Below are positions 33,575-41,879 of a DNA stretch of 61,120 nucleotides, piece after piece. The position numbers and the translations under genes are program-made. Under the pieces are notes generated by a model that made no database searches, was not told the origin of the DNA, and was given only the letters and a program-made list of their open reading frames with translations. The stretch lies in assembly GCA_025210395.1 (NCBI GenBank), contig JAOARV010000018.1:1-61120 (forward strand), given 5' to 3'. Each line of letters starts with the position of its first letter. Positions within the stretch are counted from its first letter, which is position 1. Origin of the DNA: Marinisporobacter sp. (GTDB lineage: Bacteria; Bacillota; Clostridia; Peptostreptococcales; Thermotaleaceae).

Positions 33575-33855
33575 ATAAAAATAAAAAATTCGCATGCTGC
33601 TGCCGCATATGCTCATTTCCAAAGTTTTATTACAAAGCTATACCACTTTACAAGTTTTTATATATACCTAGTAAACAAGCCCTTTCTAAAATTTATTTTA
33701 AGGATGCTGGAATACAGTAATAAATCTATTCTTTTAAATTACTTGTAAACTAGTGACCAAACTATTCTTTTGTAATAAAACTTACTCAAAATAGTCAAAC
33801 CTTTCATTTCTCAATCATAAATTATCTACATATTCTAAATTTTATAATTTACTAG
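33575..33855 (-). repeat. Structured intergenic element, copy B
   Basis: Read on the minus strand it aligns with copy A (3446-3600): 'TTATGATTGA', 'TTTGAGTAAG', then AAGTTTTATTACAAAA (plus 33768-33783), a 131-nt loop (6 nt in A), TTTGTAATAAAACTT (plus 33622-33636), GAAATGAGCATATGC, a weak hairpin and AATTTTTTATTTTT. The arm base that is C in A is T here, and its partner G is A: a compensatory change. The short helix before it also changes on both sides (CCACTT/AAGTGG in A, ACTATT/AATAGT in B). A terminator precedes both copies. Function unknown. Confidence 0.65.
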
Positions 33856-33857
33856 GG

Positions 33858-33882
33858 AATAAAAAGTCTTTTTAAAAGACTC
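33858..33882 (-). terminator. Terminator after the 25-codon peptide gene
   Basis: AGTCTTTT-T-AAAAGACT, a perfect 8-bp stem, followed on the minus strand by TTTTTATT. It begins 5 nt past the peptide stop codon. Confidence 0.7.
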
Positions 33883-33886
33883 TCTA

Positions 33887-33964
33887 TTACATAATTGTAT
33901 CTACATATAACAATATTCCAATACACAAAATACATATGCCTACCCAAAGAATCCATTTTTTCAA
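33887..33964 (-). CDS. Candidate hydrophobic peptide, 25 aa
   Basis: TTG at 33964 has GGGAGGGG 5 nt upstream. The frame encodes MKKWILWVGICI... and continues as a single strongly hydrophobic helix to a TAA at 33887, immediately followed by an intrinsic terminator. A -10-like TATAAT lies at 33992-33987 (minus) with no good -35. The layout (short transcript, strong ribosome binding site, one membrane helix with two N-terminal Lys) fits small membrane peptides, including type I toxins, but nothing proves expression. Confidence 0.4.
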   Translation of the reverse strand: MKKWILWVGICILCIGILLYVDTIM

Positions 33965-34258
33965 TTTATCCCCTCCCTGCTACTTCATTATATGAAAAGG
34001 AATATTTTTCTATTCCCTAGGATAATTTGAAAAAATAAATTTCCCCATCTCTTCATATGATTCCTAGTTAAGATCCTTCTTTCTAGATCCTCCTATTCAA
34101 AAAATTACTTTCTTTATCTTTTATATGGGATTTTTTCTACATTTTCGTTAATATTATAACGTATTCACAATGTAAACGACATTCTACAATCCTATTTTTC
34201 AAACTTCTATAAAATAATCCTTGTTTTTTCTTCAATTTTCTTCAATTATTCAAAATGT

Positions 34259-34485
34259 TTATCCACAAATTTATGTGAATGTGGATAAATACTGTGTATA
34301 ACCTATCTTCCTTTACAAGGCTATATTTGAATAAGTTATTACATTTTTCCTATGCTTGTCCACATATCCATATGAGAAAAAAATAAGAACTATGGATAAT
34401 TTTGTGGATAACTATTAGTCTATGAAAGTCTTCATTTTACTTAGTTTTAAAGTATTCTGAAAACTTTATTCACATTTTATCCACA
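34259..34485. other. Cluster of six consensus DnaA boxes
   Basis: Perfect matches to TTATNCACA: forward at 34259-34267, 34466-34474 and 34477-34485; reverse (TGTGNATAA) at 34280-34288, 34293-34301 and 34403-34411. Two one-mismatch sites lie at 34356-34364 (TTGTCCACA) and 34391-34399 (TATGGATAA). All six lie within 227 bp of AT-rich DNA between the 25-aa peptide gene and cwlD. No dnaA or dnaN is in the window, so this may be a DnaA-titrating or regulatory cluster rather than oriC. Either is possible. Confidence 0.75.
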
Positions 34486-34529
34486 GCTCTCATTGTTGTC
34501 GCATAACTTTGAATTTTTGCACATTTTCA

Positions 34530-35243
34530 TTATTCAAAACTTTCTTTCTCCCCAAAATATCTAAGGATTCCAATATAAATACTCCATGCTATCTTTTCTT
34601 GATATTTTTCATCATGAAGTAATTTTTCTTCTCTAGGATTAGACAAAAAACCACATTCCACTAAAGCCGTTGGAATCCTACAGTCTTTTAATAGGTATAT
34701 ATCATTTTTTTGTTTTGCCACTCGATTATTTCCATTATCTATGACTCTAATCAGTTCCTCCTGCATAAGCTCTGCAAGCCTTTTACTTTCTTCTGAATTC
34801 TTAGGGTAAAAGGTCTGCGCTCCATAATATTTAGATTCACTAAAACTATTCATATGGATGGTCACAAATAGATCTGCATTACTTTCATTCCTTAATTTTT
34901 TTCTATTTCTCAAATCCTCATTTTTCTTTTTTCTTACACTTCCATCCTCAGAATATAATCCTACATCCTCATCCCTTGTTAAAAAAACAATAGCACCATC
35001 CTGCTCTAATAATTTTCTTATCCTTAGAGCAATCTCAAGATTCACTTGACTCTCTACCGTACCATTTTTTCCAACTGCCCCTCCATCAATCCCCCCATGA
35101 CCTGCATCTATTATAATTACTTTATTTAAAGTCATACTCTTTGATGCTTCTAATGCACCATTCATACAAAGGGCAAAAATAATAACCATTATAAAAATAG
35201 ATAAGCTTATAAGCCATTTTTTCCTTATTATCAACACACGCAT
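34530..35243 (-). CDS. cwlD: N-acetylmuramoyl-L-alanine amidase CwlD
   Basis: 237 aa. An N-terminal membrane anchor/signal (about 8-28) and an amidase_3 catalytic domain: 'IIDAGHGGIDGGAVG' (Zn-binding His and Asp), 'SQVNLEIALRIRKLLEQ' (Glu ligand), 'ADLFVTIHMNSFSE' (His ligand) and the terminal 'ALVECGFLSNPREEKLL' with the catalytic Glu. In sporulation CwlD, with GerS and PdaA in clostridia, makes the muramic-delta-lactam of spore cortex peptidoglycan that allows germination lytic enzymes to work. CwlD sits next to rplM-rpsI in Bacillus too; here a short insertion region separates them. Single gene. Confidence 0.92.
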   Translation of the reverse strand: MRVLIIRKKWLISLSIFIMVIIFALCMNGALEASKSMTLNKVIIIDAGHGGIDGGAVGKNGTVESQVNLEIALRIRKLLEQDGAIVFLTRDEDVGLYSEDGSVRKKKNEDLRNRKKLRNESNADLFVTIHMNSFSESKYYGAQTFYPKNSEESKRLAELMQEELIRVIDNGNNRVAKQKNDIYLLKDCRIPTALVECGFLSNPREEKLLHDEKYQEKIAWSIYIGILRYFGEKESFE

Positions 35244-35344
35244 TTTTTAACCTCCTTTTTCTGAGAACCTATTATTTTAAAAATAAAAATCTCGATTTCA
35301 TGCTTATAGTTTTAAACCATATCCAGCTTTATTCGTTCAATTTA

Positions 35345-35690
35345 ACTTTGTTTTGTGCGAAATTCGCCCATCCTCTTAGGTGGGAAATGAATAGCATAAT
35401 CTTTTGATCTTAGTATTTCCAATACTTACAAGTATTTTACTACTTACAAAGTGCTCTAATATAATTAGAATATTCAAAACTGAATATATAAGGTTATTGT
35501 AGGAAATGCTCTACAATGTAAAATATTCAAGCACTCGCACATATTAGCATAGCGAAAACCAAGCATATATGCTAATAACTTTTGTTCTTATTATTTGAGG
35601 TCGGTGCGACCTTTAGAGCGTGGGTAAACTTGGCGCGTTGGTGCTATTGACCACGAAGCCCCCACTTCTAAAGTGGAGAGTAGTTCACAA
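35345..35690. mobile_element. IS200/IS605-like remnant with no transposase ORF (omega-RNA-like right end)
   Basis: About 345 bp in a 694-bp gene-free stretch. Left end: 'TTCGCCCATCCTCTTAGGTGGG', a short subterminal hairpin (CCCATCC with GGTGGG). Right end: CCCCCACTTCTAAAGTGGAGAG hairpin followed by TAGTTCAC (35659-35688), which closely resembles the right end/guide-RNA scaffold of IS605-type elements. Between them are GGTCG-GTG-CGACC (35604-35616 region) and TATTAGCATA...TATGCTAATA stems. No tnpA or tnpB remains, so it would be a non-autonomous, palindrome-associated element moved in trans. The rest of 35244-35937 holds nothing I can support. Confidence 0.55.
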
Positions 35691-35921
35691 AGTGATTATA
35701 ATAAGATAAGGATTACCTTACAAATTTTCGTATAGCTAAATACCTTTCCTACCATCCTTCACTTCGTATAATTTTTATTTTCAGTATAAATATTTATATA
35801 ATCTATTGAAATCTTATTCTATACATGATCATGTTCATCATAAATTCAATATATAAATGAGCAATCTATAGCTAATACTTCCATATTTAATCCTATTCAA
35901 TAAAAAGCAATATATGAAAAA

Positions 35922-35945
35922 GAAAAAAACAGAGTTTTCACTCTG
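35922..35945 (-). terminator. Terminator of the MA-family peptidase gene
   Basis: Minus strand CAGAGT-GAAA-ACTCTG followed by TTTTTTTC; the stem overlaps the stop codon at 35938. Confidence 0.75.
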
Positions 35946-37065
35946 CCCCATTAATAAACTGTATCCATTCTTTATTTAATTCCTCTACACGCATACCTAA
36001 TACCTTCTCTAACACTAAATGATATCTTTTTATAGACTGCTCATTCACCTCTGAGCCTGTACCTTCTTCATAAGGAAAGTTTCCTAATTCTTCTACTATT
36101 TTTTTCACTTTTTCAACACCATATTTCTCTACCATAAATTTTATAATCATTCCAGCGCTATGATAATAGCAACGAATGCTTTTATTATCTTCCATTTTTT
36201 CAAGATTTGCTTTTTCAAGCTTTAAGATATCTATTTTATAATCCTTGTAGGTATTTAAATAATGCTTTCTTGTTTGATATTCCTTCGGTTCGTTAGGAAA
36301 ATTAGCAAAATAAACAGCTATCCCTTCTGTAAACCAATAGGGCATATTATTATTTGATTTTTTTATAGTAATCTTATGTATGAGTTCATGCTCTAAAATT
36401 TTTCTATAGGTCTCTTCATTCTCGAATTCTGTTGTCTTAATAGACTCTGGATATTCATACCATCCAGCAAATTCCCATGCGAATGAAAGCTTTACAGATT
36501 GTCTTAACAATTCTTGATTTTCATATAGCTTAATGATGGTTTTCCCATCTATCCCCTCTCCATATCTTCTTTGAACATTCTTATAAGCATTCTCACAAAC
36601 ATTTTTAATAGCTACTGCGTATTTTTTCAACTTCTTAGGATATTTTATTCTAAAATGCTGAGTAACCATTTCATTAAATAATAAATCATGGTCCTTCCAA
36701 GCTCCCTCTTCTTTTTCTAACAATAAAGGAATTTGTATATTATATTTTTTCCCTTCATATTGATAGCTTTGCCTAAGCTTTAAGCTCACCTTATCATCAC
36801 CTAATACTTTCATCTTTTCTACAGCTAAGTCATACTTTTCAATCTTATTCTCCAAAATATCTCTTATCCAACTTTTTTTCTCTGCTACATATTCAGGTTC
36901 TTCTTTAGAAATAGTATCTATGTACCTCTCTAAGTTCTTTTCATTTACATAAGCTTCTTGCTTTTCGACAAAGTCTTCTACCTCTCCCTTTATTTCCTTG
37001 TTCATACATCCTATGCATAACAGAATTAACCCTAAAACCATTAAACACAATAAATATTTTCTCAT
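35938..37065 (-). CDS. Lipoprotein of the MA peptidase family (HEXXH metalloprotease)
   Basis: 375 aa with a lipoprotein signal ending in LILLCIGCMNKE. The N-terminal ~150 residues resemble a small NTF2/DUF-like sensor fold. The C-terminal half has 'EHELIHKITIKK', the HEXXH zinc motif (H-E-L-I-H), and downstream 'YWFTEGIAVYF', where a Glu may be the third ligand, as in gluzincin-type MA-family peptidases. The protein is membrane-anchored outside the cell. Substrate unknown. Single gene with its own terminator; no functional link to its neighbours is evident. Confidence 0.85.
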   Translation of the reverse strand: MRKYLLCLMVLGLILLCIGCMNKEIKGEVEDFVEKQEAYVNEKNLERYIDTISKEEPEYVAEKKSWIRDILENKIEKYDLAVEKMKVLGDDKVSLKLRQSYQYEGKKYNIQIPLLLEKEEGAWKDHDLLFNEMVTQHFRIKYPKKLKKYAVAIKNVCENAYKNVQRRYGEGIDGKTIIKLYENQELLRQSVKLSFAWEFAGWYEYPESIKTTEFENEETYRKILEHELIHKITIKKSNNNMPYWFTEGIAVYFANFPNEPKEYQTRKHYLNTYKDYKIDILKLEKANLEKMEDNKSIRCYYHSAGMIIKFMVEKYGVEKVKKIVEELGNFPYEEGTGSEVNEQSIKRYHLVLEKVLGMRVEELNKEWIQFINGAE

Positions 37066-37147
37066 TTTCTCCCCTCATCAAAAACAATTTATAAACACAG
37101 ATAAACAATTTCCAGATTTTAAATGAATGATCAATTCAACACTTCTT

Positions 37148-37477
37148 TTATTCTTCTACTTTGATATACCCTTTTTTTACTAATTTCTTTATATGATCGT
37201 CTACCTTTTCTTTTATATTAATCCCATAGGTTTCCTCAAGGACAAACATCATAGATACTGCAACTTGAGCTACATCTAAAAGCTCATTGCTAATCATTTC
37301 TACAACTTCCTTCTCTTTTAGATCCACTTTTTCGCCATTCATTCCTCTAAATTTCCCTATTGCCTGTGCCAATTCCCCTGCTTCTTCCATTAACTTTAAA
37401 CAAGTAGATTCAAGTCCTGGCTGTAAATTATTTAATCTAGGCAAACTAATCTGCTTAAAAGTAGTATATTCATTCAT
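37148..37477 (-). CDS. MazG-like nucleotide pyrophosphohydrolase
   Basis: 109 aa, all-helical. 'KLMEEAGELAQAIGKFRG' (the E-x-x-E motif) and 'ISNELLDVAQVAVSMMF' (E-x-x-D) are the two metal-binding pairs of the MazG/all-alpha NTP-PPase fold. It probably hydrolyses aberrant nucleoside triphosphates to monophosphates and pyrophosphate, a housecleaning function. Short single-domain members are common in clostridia. Start at ATG 37477, 8 nt after AGAAGGGAG. No terminator of its own is clear. Confidence 0.82.
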   Translation of the reverse strand: MNEYTTFKQISLPRLNNLQPGLESTCLKLMEEAGELAQAIGKFRGMNGEKVDLKEKEVVEMISNELLDVAQVAVSMMFVLEETYGINIKEKVDDHIKKLVKKGYIKVEE

Positions 37478-37861
37478 TATTTATTCTCCCTTCTAGATTA
37501 TATTTTTCTTTATCCATTTTATACTTTTTTTTTAAAATAAACAATTTCAAAGTTTTATAGATTTTTCCATAAAAAATTGATTTATGATGAATTCTTCAAA
37601 CTCTTTGAAAGTACATTTGATCCTTTACATTTTATAATAAAAATAGTGTCTTCACAAAAATGAGAAGGATGCTTATAAATTTAATATTTTTCTTATATTT
37701 CTATTGTTTTTTTTTTCATATTCAGATATACTTTTATTAAAGTTTTCTATTTATTCATATTTTTTATATTATTAGCATATTTTTACGAAACTCTACATAT
37801 TCTCTTGTTTATCGAGGGACTTTTTGAGTTTTTTGTCATTTTTTGAAAAGGGGGAAGAAAA

Positions 37862-38020
37862 ATGTCAGGGGATGAGCTAAAGAAGAGCATTGAAGAAGTA
37901 AATGTAGAATTATGCAATCTGTTGGCTACCAATCAGTATAACTTACTCAAAAATGAGATTATCCAATGTAGTCAAAAACTTGATTTATTAATTGTAGAAT
38001 ATATACAAACCTTAGTTTAA
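37862..38020 (+). CDS. Spo0E-family aspartyl-phosphate phosphatase
   Basis: 52 aa, behind AAGGGGGAAG. The signature 'SQKLDLLIVEYIQ' matches the SQELDxLIxxY motif of the Spo0E family; the Asp and neighbouring residues dephosphorylate Spo0A~P. The first half is a helix (MSGDELKKSIEEVNVE...) paired with the motif helix. It should delay entry into sporulation. Gene-sized at 52 codons and closed by its own terminator. The 384-bp gap upstream contains a TTCAAA-CTC-TTTGAA palindrome (37593-37609 region) that could be an operator. Confidence 0.85.
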   Translation: MSGDELKKSIEEVNVELCNLLATNQYNLLKNEIIQCSQKLDLLIVEYIQTLV

Positions 38021-38046
38021 GAAACCTTTATGGTTTCTTTTTTCTT
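38019..38046 (+). terminator. Terminator of the Spo0E-family gene
   Basis: AAGAAACC, loop TTTAT, GGTTTCTT followed by TTTTCTTT. It starts at the stop codon. Confidence 0.85.
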
Positions 38047-38181
38047 TATAAACAAAATATAAAACACCTAACTCCTATTGATCTAATTATTGCCAAGATT
38101 AATCTTTCTATGAAACTTTTTTTCGTTAATCTTTATCCATCTAAACGAATTGGAAATTTTTACAACTTTTTGACTTTATAT

Positions 38182-38220
38182 AAAAAACACTACTTAGTTC
38201 ACGACTAAGTAGTGTTTTTT
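38182..38220. terminator. Terminator of the rplM-rpsI operon
   Basis: AAAAAACACTACTTAGT pairs perfectly with ACTAAGTAGTGTTTTTT, a 17-bp stem with a 5-nt loop and T/A flanks on both sides. It ends the rplM-rpsI transcript about 35 nt past rpsI, and may also back up the Spo0E terminator. Confidence 0.92.
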
Positions 38221-38255
38221 CTTTACACTTATGCACAATCTCTTGATAAAAAATA

Positions 38256-38648
38256 TTATCTTTTTGAGAACTGTGGTGCACGTCTTGCTTTTTTCAATCC
38301 GTATTTCTTTCTTTCTTTCATTCTTGAGTCTCTTGTTAAGAAACCTGCTTTTTTAAGGACTGGTCTAAGTTCTCCTTCAGCTTTTAATAAAGCTCTTGAA
38401 ATACCATGTCTTAACGCTCCAGCTTGTCCTGTGAATCCACCACCATGAACTTTTGCTATAACGTCAAACTTACCTTCAGTTTCAGTAAGTACAAGAGGCA
38501 TTCTCACGTCTCTTTTTAATGTTTCATAATCTAAGTACTCTTCTATATCTCTTCCGTTGATTGTAATTTTTCCTTCTCCTGGAACTAATCTAACTCTAGC
38601 AATAGAAGTTTTTCTTCTTCCTGTTCCGTAGTATTGTACTTTCGCCAT
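38256..38648 (-). CDS. rpsI: 30S ribosomal protein S9
   Basis: 130 aa. N-terminal '[19 protein letters not shown]' and the C-terminal Arg/Lys-rich tail ending '[15 protein letters not shown]' that reaches into the P site of the 30S subunit. Standard length. It follows rplM by 25 nt and closes the operon rplM-rpsI. Confidence 0.97.
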   Translation of the reverse strand: MAKVQYYGTGRRKTSIARVRLVPGEGKITINGRDIEEYLDYETLKRDVRMPLVLTETEGKFDVIAKVHGGGFTGQAGALRHGISRALLKAEGELRPVLKKAGFLTRDSRMKERKKYGLKKARRAPQFSKR

Positions 38649-38673
38649 TGTATTTCCTCCTTCCCCTTCAAGC

Positions 38674-39102
38674 TTATATATCTAAAATTTCTGGTTTTTG
38701 AGCTTCATGATTGTGCTCTGTACCAGTGTATACTTTTAATTTTTTGAACATTTGTCTTCCTAAGCTATTCTTTGGAAGCATTCCTTTTACAGCAAATTCG
38801 ATAATTCTTTCAGGATGCTTTTGTAATAATTGCTTATAAGTCATTTCTTTCATATGACCTACATAACCTGTGTGGTGTCTATACATCTTTTGATCCATTT
38901 TCTTTCCTGTTACTTCAACTTTTTCTGCATTAATAATGATTACATTATCTCCTGTGTCAACGTGTGGTGTATATGTTGGCTTGTTTTTTCCTCTTAAGAT
39001 TGATGCAACTTGTGAAGCTAAGCGACCTAATGTTTTTCCCTCAGCGTCCACTACATACCACTTTCTTTCTACTTCATGTGGCTTAGCAACGAATGATTTC
39101 AT
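38674..39102 (-). CDS. rplM: 50S ribosomal protein L13
   Basis: 142 aa from the ATG at 39102, which has GGAGGGAAACAC directly upstream; a longer frame from a GTG at 39120 would include that ribosome binding site. '[51 protein letters not shown]' is the conserved L13 core. It assembles early into the 50S subunit. First gene of the operon with rpsI, with its own promoter and leader (39149-39226). Confidence 0.97.
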   Translation of the reverse strand: MKSFVAKPHEVERKWYVVDAEGKTLGRLASQVASILRGKNKPTYTPHVDTGDNVIIINAEKVEVTGKKMDQKMYRHHTGYVGHMKEMTYKQLLQKHPERIIEFAVKGMLPKNSLGRQMFKKLKVYTGTEHNHEAQKPEILDI

Positions 39103-39148
39103 GTGTTTCCCTCCTAGCACTACTTTTCATAATTTATCACGTCTATAT

Positions 39149-39179
39149 TTAAAAAAACCGGGGCTAGTGGTTTTTTTAA
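39149..39179 (-). promoter_or_regulatory. rplM leader hairpin (candidate L13 autoregulatory leader)
   Basis: Minus strand: TTAAAAAAACC, loop ACTAGCCCC, GGTTTTTTTAA, an 11-bp stem starting about 12 nt after the predicted transcription start of rplM. T-run in the 3' arm makes it terminator-like. A ribosomal L13 leader RNA is known upstream of rplM in Firmicutes; this hairpin could be it, but I match only position and shape. Confidence 0.5.
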
Positions 39180-39197
39180 TATGCACATTACCAAAAC

Positions 39198-39226
39198 ATT
39201 ATATTATATGTAGCCGTGTGTGTCAA
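39198..39226 (-). promoter_or_regulatory. Promoter of the rplM-rpsI operon
   Basis: Minus strand -35 TTGACA (39226-39221), a 17-nt spacer and -10 TATAAT (39203-39198), perfect matches. It lies immediately after the truA stop codon. Confidence 0.85.
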
Positions 39227-39240
39227 GGAATATTCTACTT

Positions 39241-39975
39241 TTAATAAAAAACTTTTGCAAGATACAATCCTTGTGGTGGTGCTGTATGGCCAGCCTTTTC
39301 TCTTTTACAGGATCTAATGATCATAGGTACCTCTTCTTCTTTTATTTTTCCTTTTCCTACATCTACTAAAGTGCCTGCTACAATCCTTACCATATTGTAT
39401 AAAAATCCATTTCCTTTTACTTCTATTGTTAAAATTTCATCTTTTTCATATAATTTTAACGCATCAATCCTTCTTACCGTATCTACTACACTACTTCCAG
39501 AAGCCATAAACCCTTTAAAATCATGCTCACCAATAAAATAATCACAAGCCTTTTTCATCTTTTCTATATCTAAAGGCTTAGATACAAAGTATGTATAATT
39601 ACGAAGAAGTGGATTTCGTATCTCTTTGTTATAAATCTTGTATATATACTTCTTTCCAACAGCATTGTATCTAGCATGAAAGTCTACAGACCCCTCAATA
39701 GCCTCTTTAATAGCTATGTCCTGTGGCAATAAAGAATTTAATGCTACAGGGATTTTTTCAATAGGAATACTAAATTCCTCACAAAAGCTTGCTACCTGAC
39801 CTAGTGCATGCACTCCTGCATCTGTTCTTCCTGAACCATTAATTTTTATAGGCCTTTTCATTATTTTACTCAGTGCTTTTTCAATTTCTTGCTGCACTGT
39901 TCTAGCATTGGGCTGAACCTGCCAACCACTAAAATTTGTACCATCATATTGAATTATTAGCTTTACATTTTTCAT
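39241..39975 (-). CDS. truA: tRNA pseudouridine(38-40) synthase TruA
   Basis: 244 aa. 'IQYDGTNFSGWQVQPNARTVQQEIEKALSKI' at the N-terminus, the catalytic Asp in 'NGSGRTDAGVHALGQVASF', and 'FKGFMASGSS'/'GNGFLYNMVRIVAGTLVDVG' further on define TruA. It converts uridines 38-40 of the anticodon arm to pseudouridine. It lies in the usual place between the ECF genes and rplM-rpsI, but here an MBL-fold gene intervenes between ecfT and truA. Confidence 0.96.
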   Translation of the reverse strand: MKNVKLIIQYDGTNFSGWQVQPNARTVQQEIEKALSKIMKRPIKINGSGRTDAGVHALGQVASFCEEFSIPIEKIPVALNSLLPQDIAIKEAIEGSVDFHARYNAVGKKYIYKIYNKEIRNPLLRNYTYFVSKPLDIEKMKKACDYFIGEHDFKGFMASGSSVVDTVRRIDALKLYEKDEILTIEVKGNGFLYNMVRIVAGTLVDVGKGKIKEEEVPMIIRSCKREKAGHTAPPQGLYLAKVFY

Positions 39976-40150
39976 ATACTCACCTTTATTATTGATCTTT
40001 TATAATGTTTTATAATTTAATTGATATTTTATAAAATTCACTCGGAGCTTTCCTATGTTTTAAGTATTTTATAGTTTCCTATATTCTAAAAAATAGTCGC
40101 AATATAAGCATATTATGTATTACTATAACATAGATTTATTTCCTATACTT

Positions 40151-40957
40151 TTACCAGTTTATTTCTAAACCTACTCCAACTTCTTTCACTGGCAAAGCTT
40201 TATGTATTTCTGCTTTAACAGCAAATGAAGTACAATGACAAGGATATAATTCTTTTAAATTGTTCTGTTTTAGATAGTCGATAGTTTTATTAACCTGTTC
40301 AGTTACTTCAAATAAATGAAATCCTCCTATAACTCCTAATACTCTATTATCTTTACATACTTTTTTTGCATATTCTATTATATTACATATCCCACTATGA
40401 GAGCATCCTGTAATAATATAAATGCCTTTTTCATTTTTGTATACGAGCGCTGTATCATCTATTACATAATCATCAACTGTAGTTTCACCCACAATTTGTT
40501 TCCCAATAGGCTTTCTATTTTCAAAATCATTTATTTGAGGTATTTCCCCTAAAAAAGTTATATGTTTGCTAACTTTAATAGGTTCTCTGGAAAGAATTAG
40601 ATTGCATTTTTCTTTTAGTTCTTCTTCTAAAATAGGAGAACTAATTTTTAAATTATCTATTATTTTTTCTTTAAATGCATCTGGATGAGCAATGATAGAA
40701 ATACTATTTTCATGTTTTTGTTCAAAGTAATATTTTAATCCTCTTGTATGGTCATCGTGACCGTGTGAAATAACAATAGTACTTATATTATCTAAATCTA
40801 CACCTAATGCATCTGAGTTTTTTAGAAATAGATCAGAGTATCCTACATCCAATAGTAATCTAATATCCTCATCTTCAATATAATATGAAACAGCAGGTTC
40901 GCCACAATAATATTGGTCAATGTATGTATTATTATCTACTAAAACTTTTAGTTTCAC
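40151..40957 (-). CDS. MBL-fold metallo-hydrolase (COG1237-like)
   Basis: 268 aa from the GTG at 40957, with AGGAGGGAATAAG just upstream; an earlier in-frame start at 40996 lacks one. 'IVISHGHDDHTRGLKYYFEQ' (H-x-H-x-D-H), and later 'GCSHSGICNIIEYAKKV' and 'LYPCHCTSFAVKAEI' provide the metal-binding His/Asp set of the metallo-beta-lactamase fold. It resembles COG1237, which includes enzymes acting on dihydropterin-ribofuranosyl-aminobenzene phosphate and many uncharacterised hydrolases. The substrate here is unknown. Inserted between ecfT and truA, which usually abut. Confidence 0.85.
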   Translation of the reverse strand: MKLKVLVDNNTYIDQYYCGEPAVSYYIEDEDIRLLLDVGYSDLFLKNSDALGVDLDNISTIVISHGHDDHTRGLKYYFEQKHENSISIIAHPDAFKEKIIDNLKISSPILEEELKEKCNLILSREPIKVSKHITFLGEIPQINDFENRKPIGKQIVGETTVDDYVIDDTALVYKNEKGIYIITGCSHSGICNIIEYAKKVCKDNRVLGVIGGFHLFEVTEQVNKTIDYLKQNNLKELYPCHCTSFAVKAEIHKALPVKEVGVGLEINW

Positions 40958-41025
40958 CTTATTCCCTCCTTTTCTTAGTGTGCATAAGTTTCTCAATATT
41001 TTACTATTAAGTCTTTAATAACACA

Positions 41026-41057
41026 ACAGATTCTCTCACTATAGCAAAAGAATCTGT
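41026..41057. terminator. Hairpin between the ECF operon and the MBL gene (possible terminator)
   Basis: ACAGATTCT (41026-41034) pairs perfectly with AGAATCTGT (41049-41057), a 9-bp stem and a 14-nt loop. The tail on the minus strand (TGTGTTATT) has few T, so this is a weak terminator at best. Confidence 0.4.
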
Positions 41058-41081
41058 CTATCTAAATCATTATTCATATAC

Positions 41082-41879
41082 TTATATAAACCGGTCTACA
41101 AGGATAATTACGAACACCATACATGTAATGACCCCTGCAATAAAATCTCTCCTATGAAGAGACAATTCTCTCATTCTCGTTCTATTTTCTCCTCCTCTAT
41201 AGCACCTAGCTTCCATAGCCATTGCTAGTTCATCTGCTCTTCTAAAAGCACTGATAAAAAGAGGTACTAATAAGGGAACCAAGCTTTTTGCACGACTTAA
41301 TATATTGCCACTTTCAAAATCTGCTCCTCTTGCCATCTGGGCTTTCATAATTTTATCCGTCTCTTCTAATAGTGTCGGAATAAATCTTAAAGCAATAGTC
41401 ATCATCATAGCCAATTCATGAGCTGGTACACCTATTCTTTTAAATGGGTTTAAAAGCTTTTCTATTCCATCTGTAAGTTGTATAGGGGATGTTGTAAGAG
41501 TCAAAATTGAAGTTCCTATGATTAAAAGGATCAATCTTGTTGCCATAAAAACAGCTTGATGGACACCCTCTACCGTAATATCAAGAGGTCCTATTTGGTA
41601 TAATATTTCTCCTTTTGTCATGAAAATATTAATACTAAAGGTCAGAATAATAATTAAAAATAGTGGCTTAAGACCCTTAATCATATATTTAAAAGGTACT
41701 TTTGATAGGATAATAGTTGTTCCTAAAAAAAGTAATACATAAAGATATGATGAAAAATTTTTCACAACAAATAGCGAAGCAATATATATAAATGTTGAGA
41801 GAATTTTTACTCTTGGATCCAATCTGTGTATAACTGAGCTTGCAGGATAATATTGTCCTATTGTAATATCTCTTATCAT
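41082..41879 (-). CDS. ecfT: Energy-coupling factor transporter transmembrane protein EcfT
   Basis: 265 aa, about five or six membrane helices. '[19 protein letters not shown]' near the N-terminus is typical of EcfT. The cytoplasmic coupling helices carry the two Ala-Arg-Gly motifs in variants '[12 protein letters not shown]' and '[14 protein letters not shown]', which dock to the two ATPases. It overlaps ecfA2 by 4 bp (ATGA). With EcfA1 and EcfA2 it forms the shared energising module for vitamin/substrate S-components; TrpP, encoded just upstream, is one likely partner. Confidence 0.95.
   Translation of the reverse strand: MIRDITIGQYYPASSVIHRLDPRVKILSTFIYIASLFVVKNFSSYLYVLLFLGTTIILSKVPFKYMIKGLKPLFLIIILTFSINIFMTKGEILYQIGPLDITVEGVHQAVFMATRLILLIIGTSILTLTTSPIQLTDGIEKLLNPFKRIGVPAHELAMMMTIALRFIPTLLEETDKIMKAQMARGADFESGNILSRAKSLVPLLVPLFISAFRRADELAMAMEARCYRGGENRTRMRELSLHRRDFIAGVITCMVFVIILVDRFI

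Noticed and set aside
34250..34500. Chromosomal replication origin
   Set aside because: DnaA boxes are dense, but there is no dnaA, dnaN or rpmH nearby, and I cannot compute strand skew across the chromosome.
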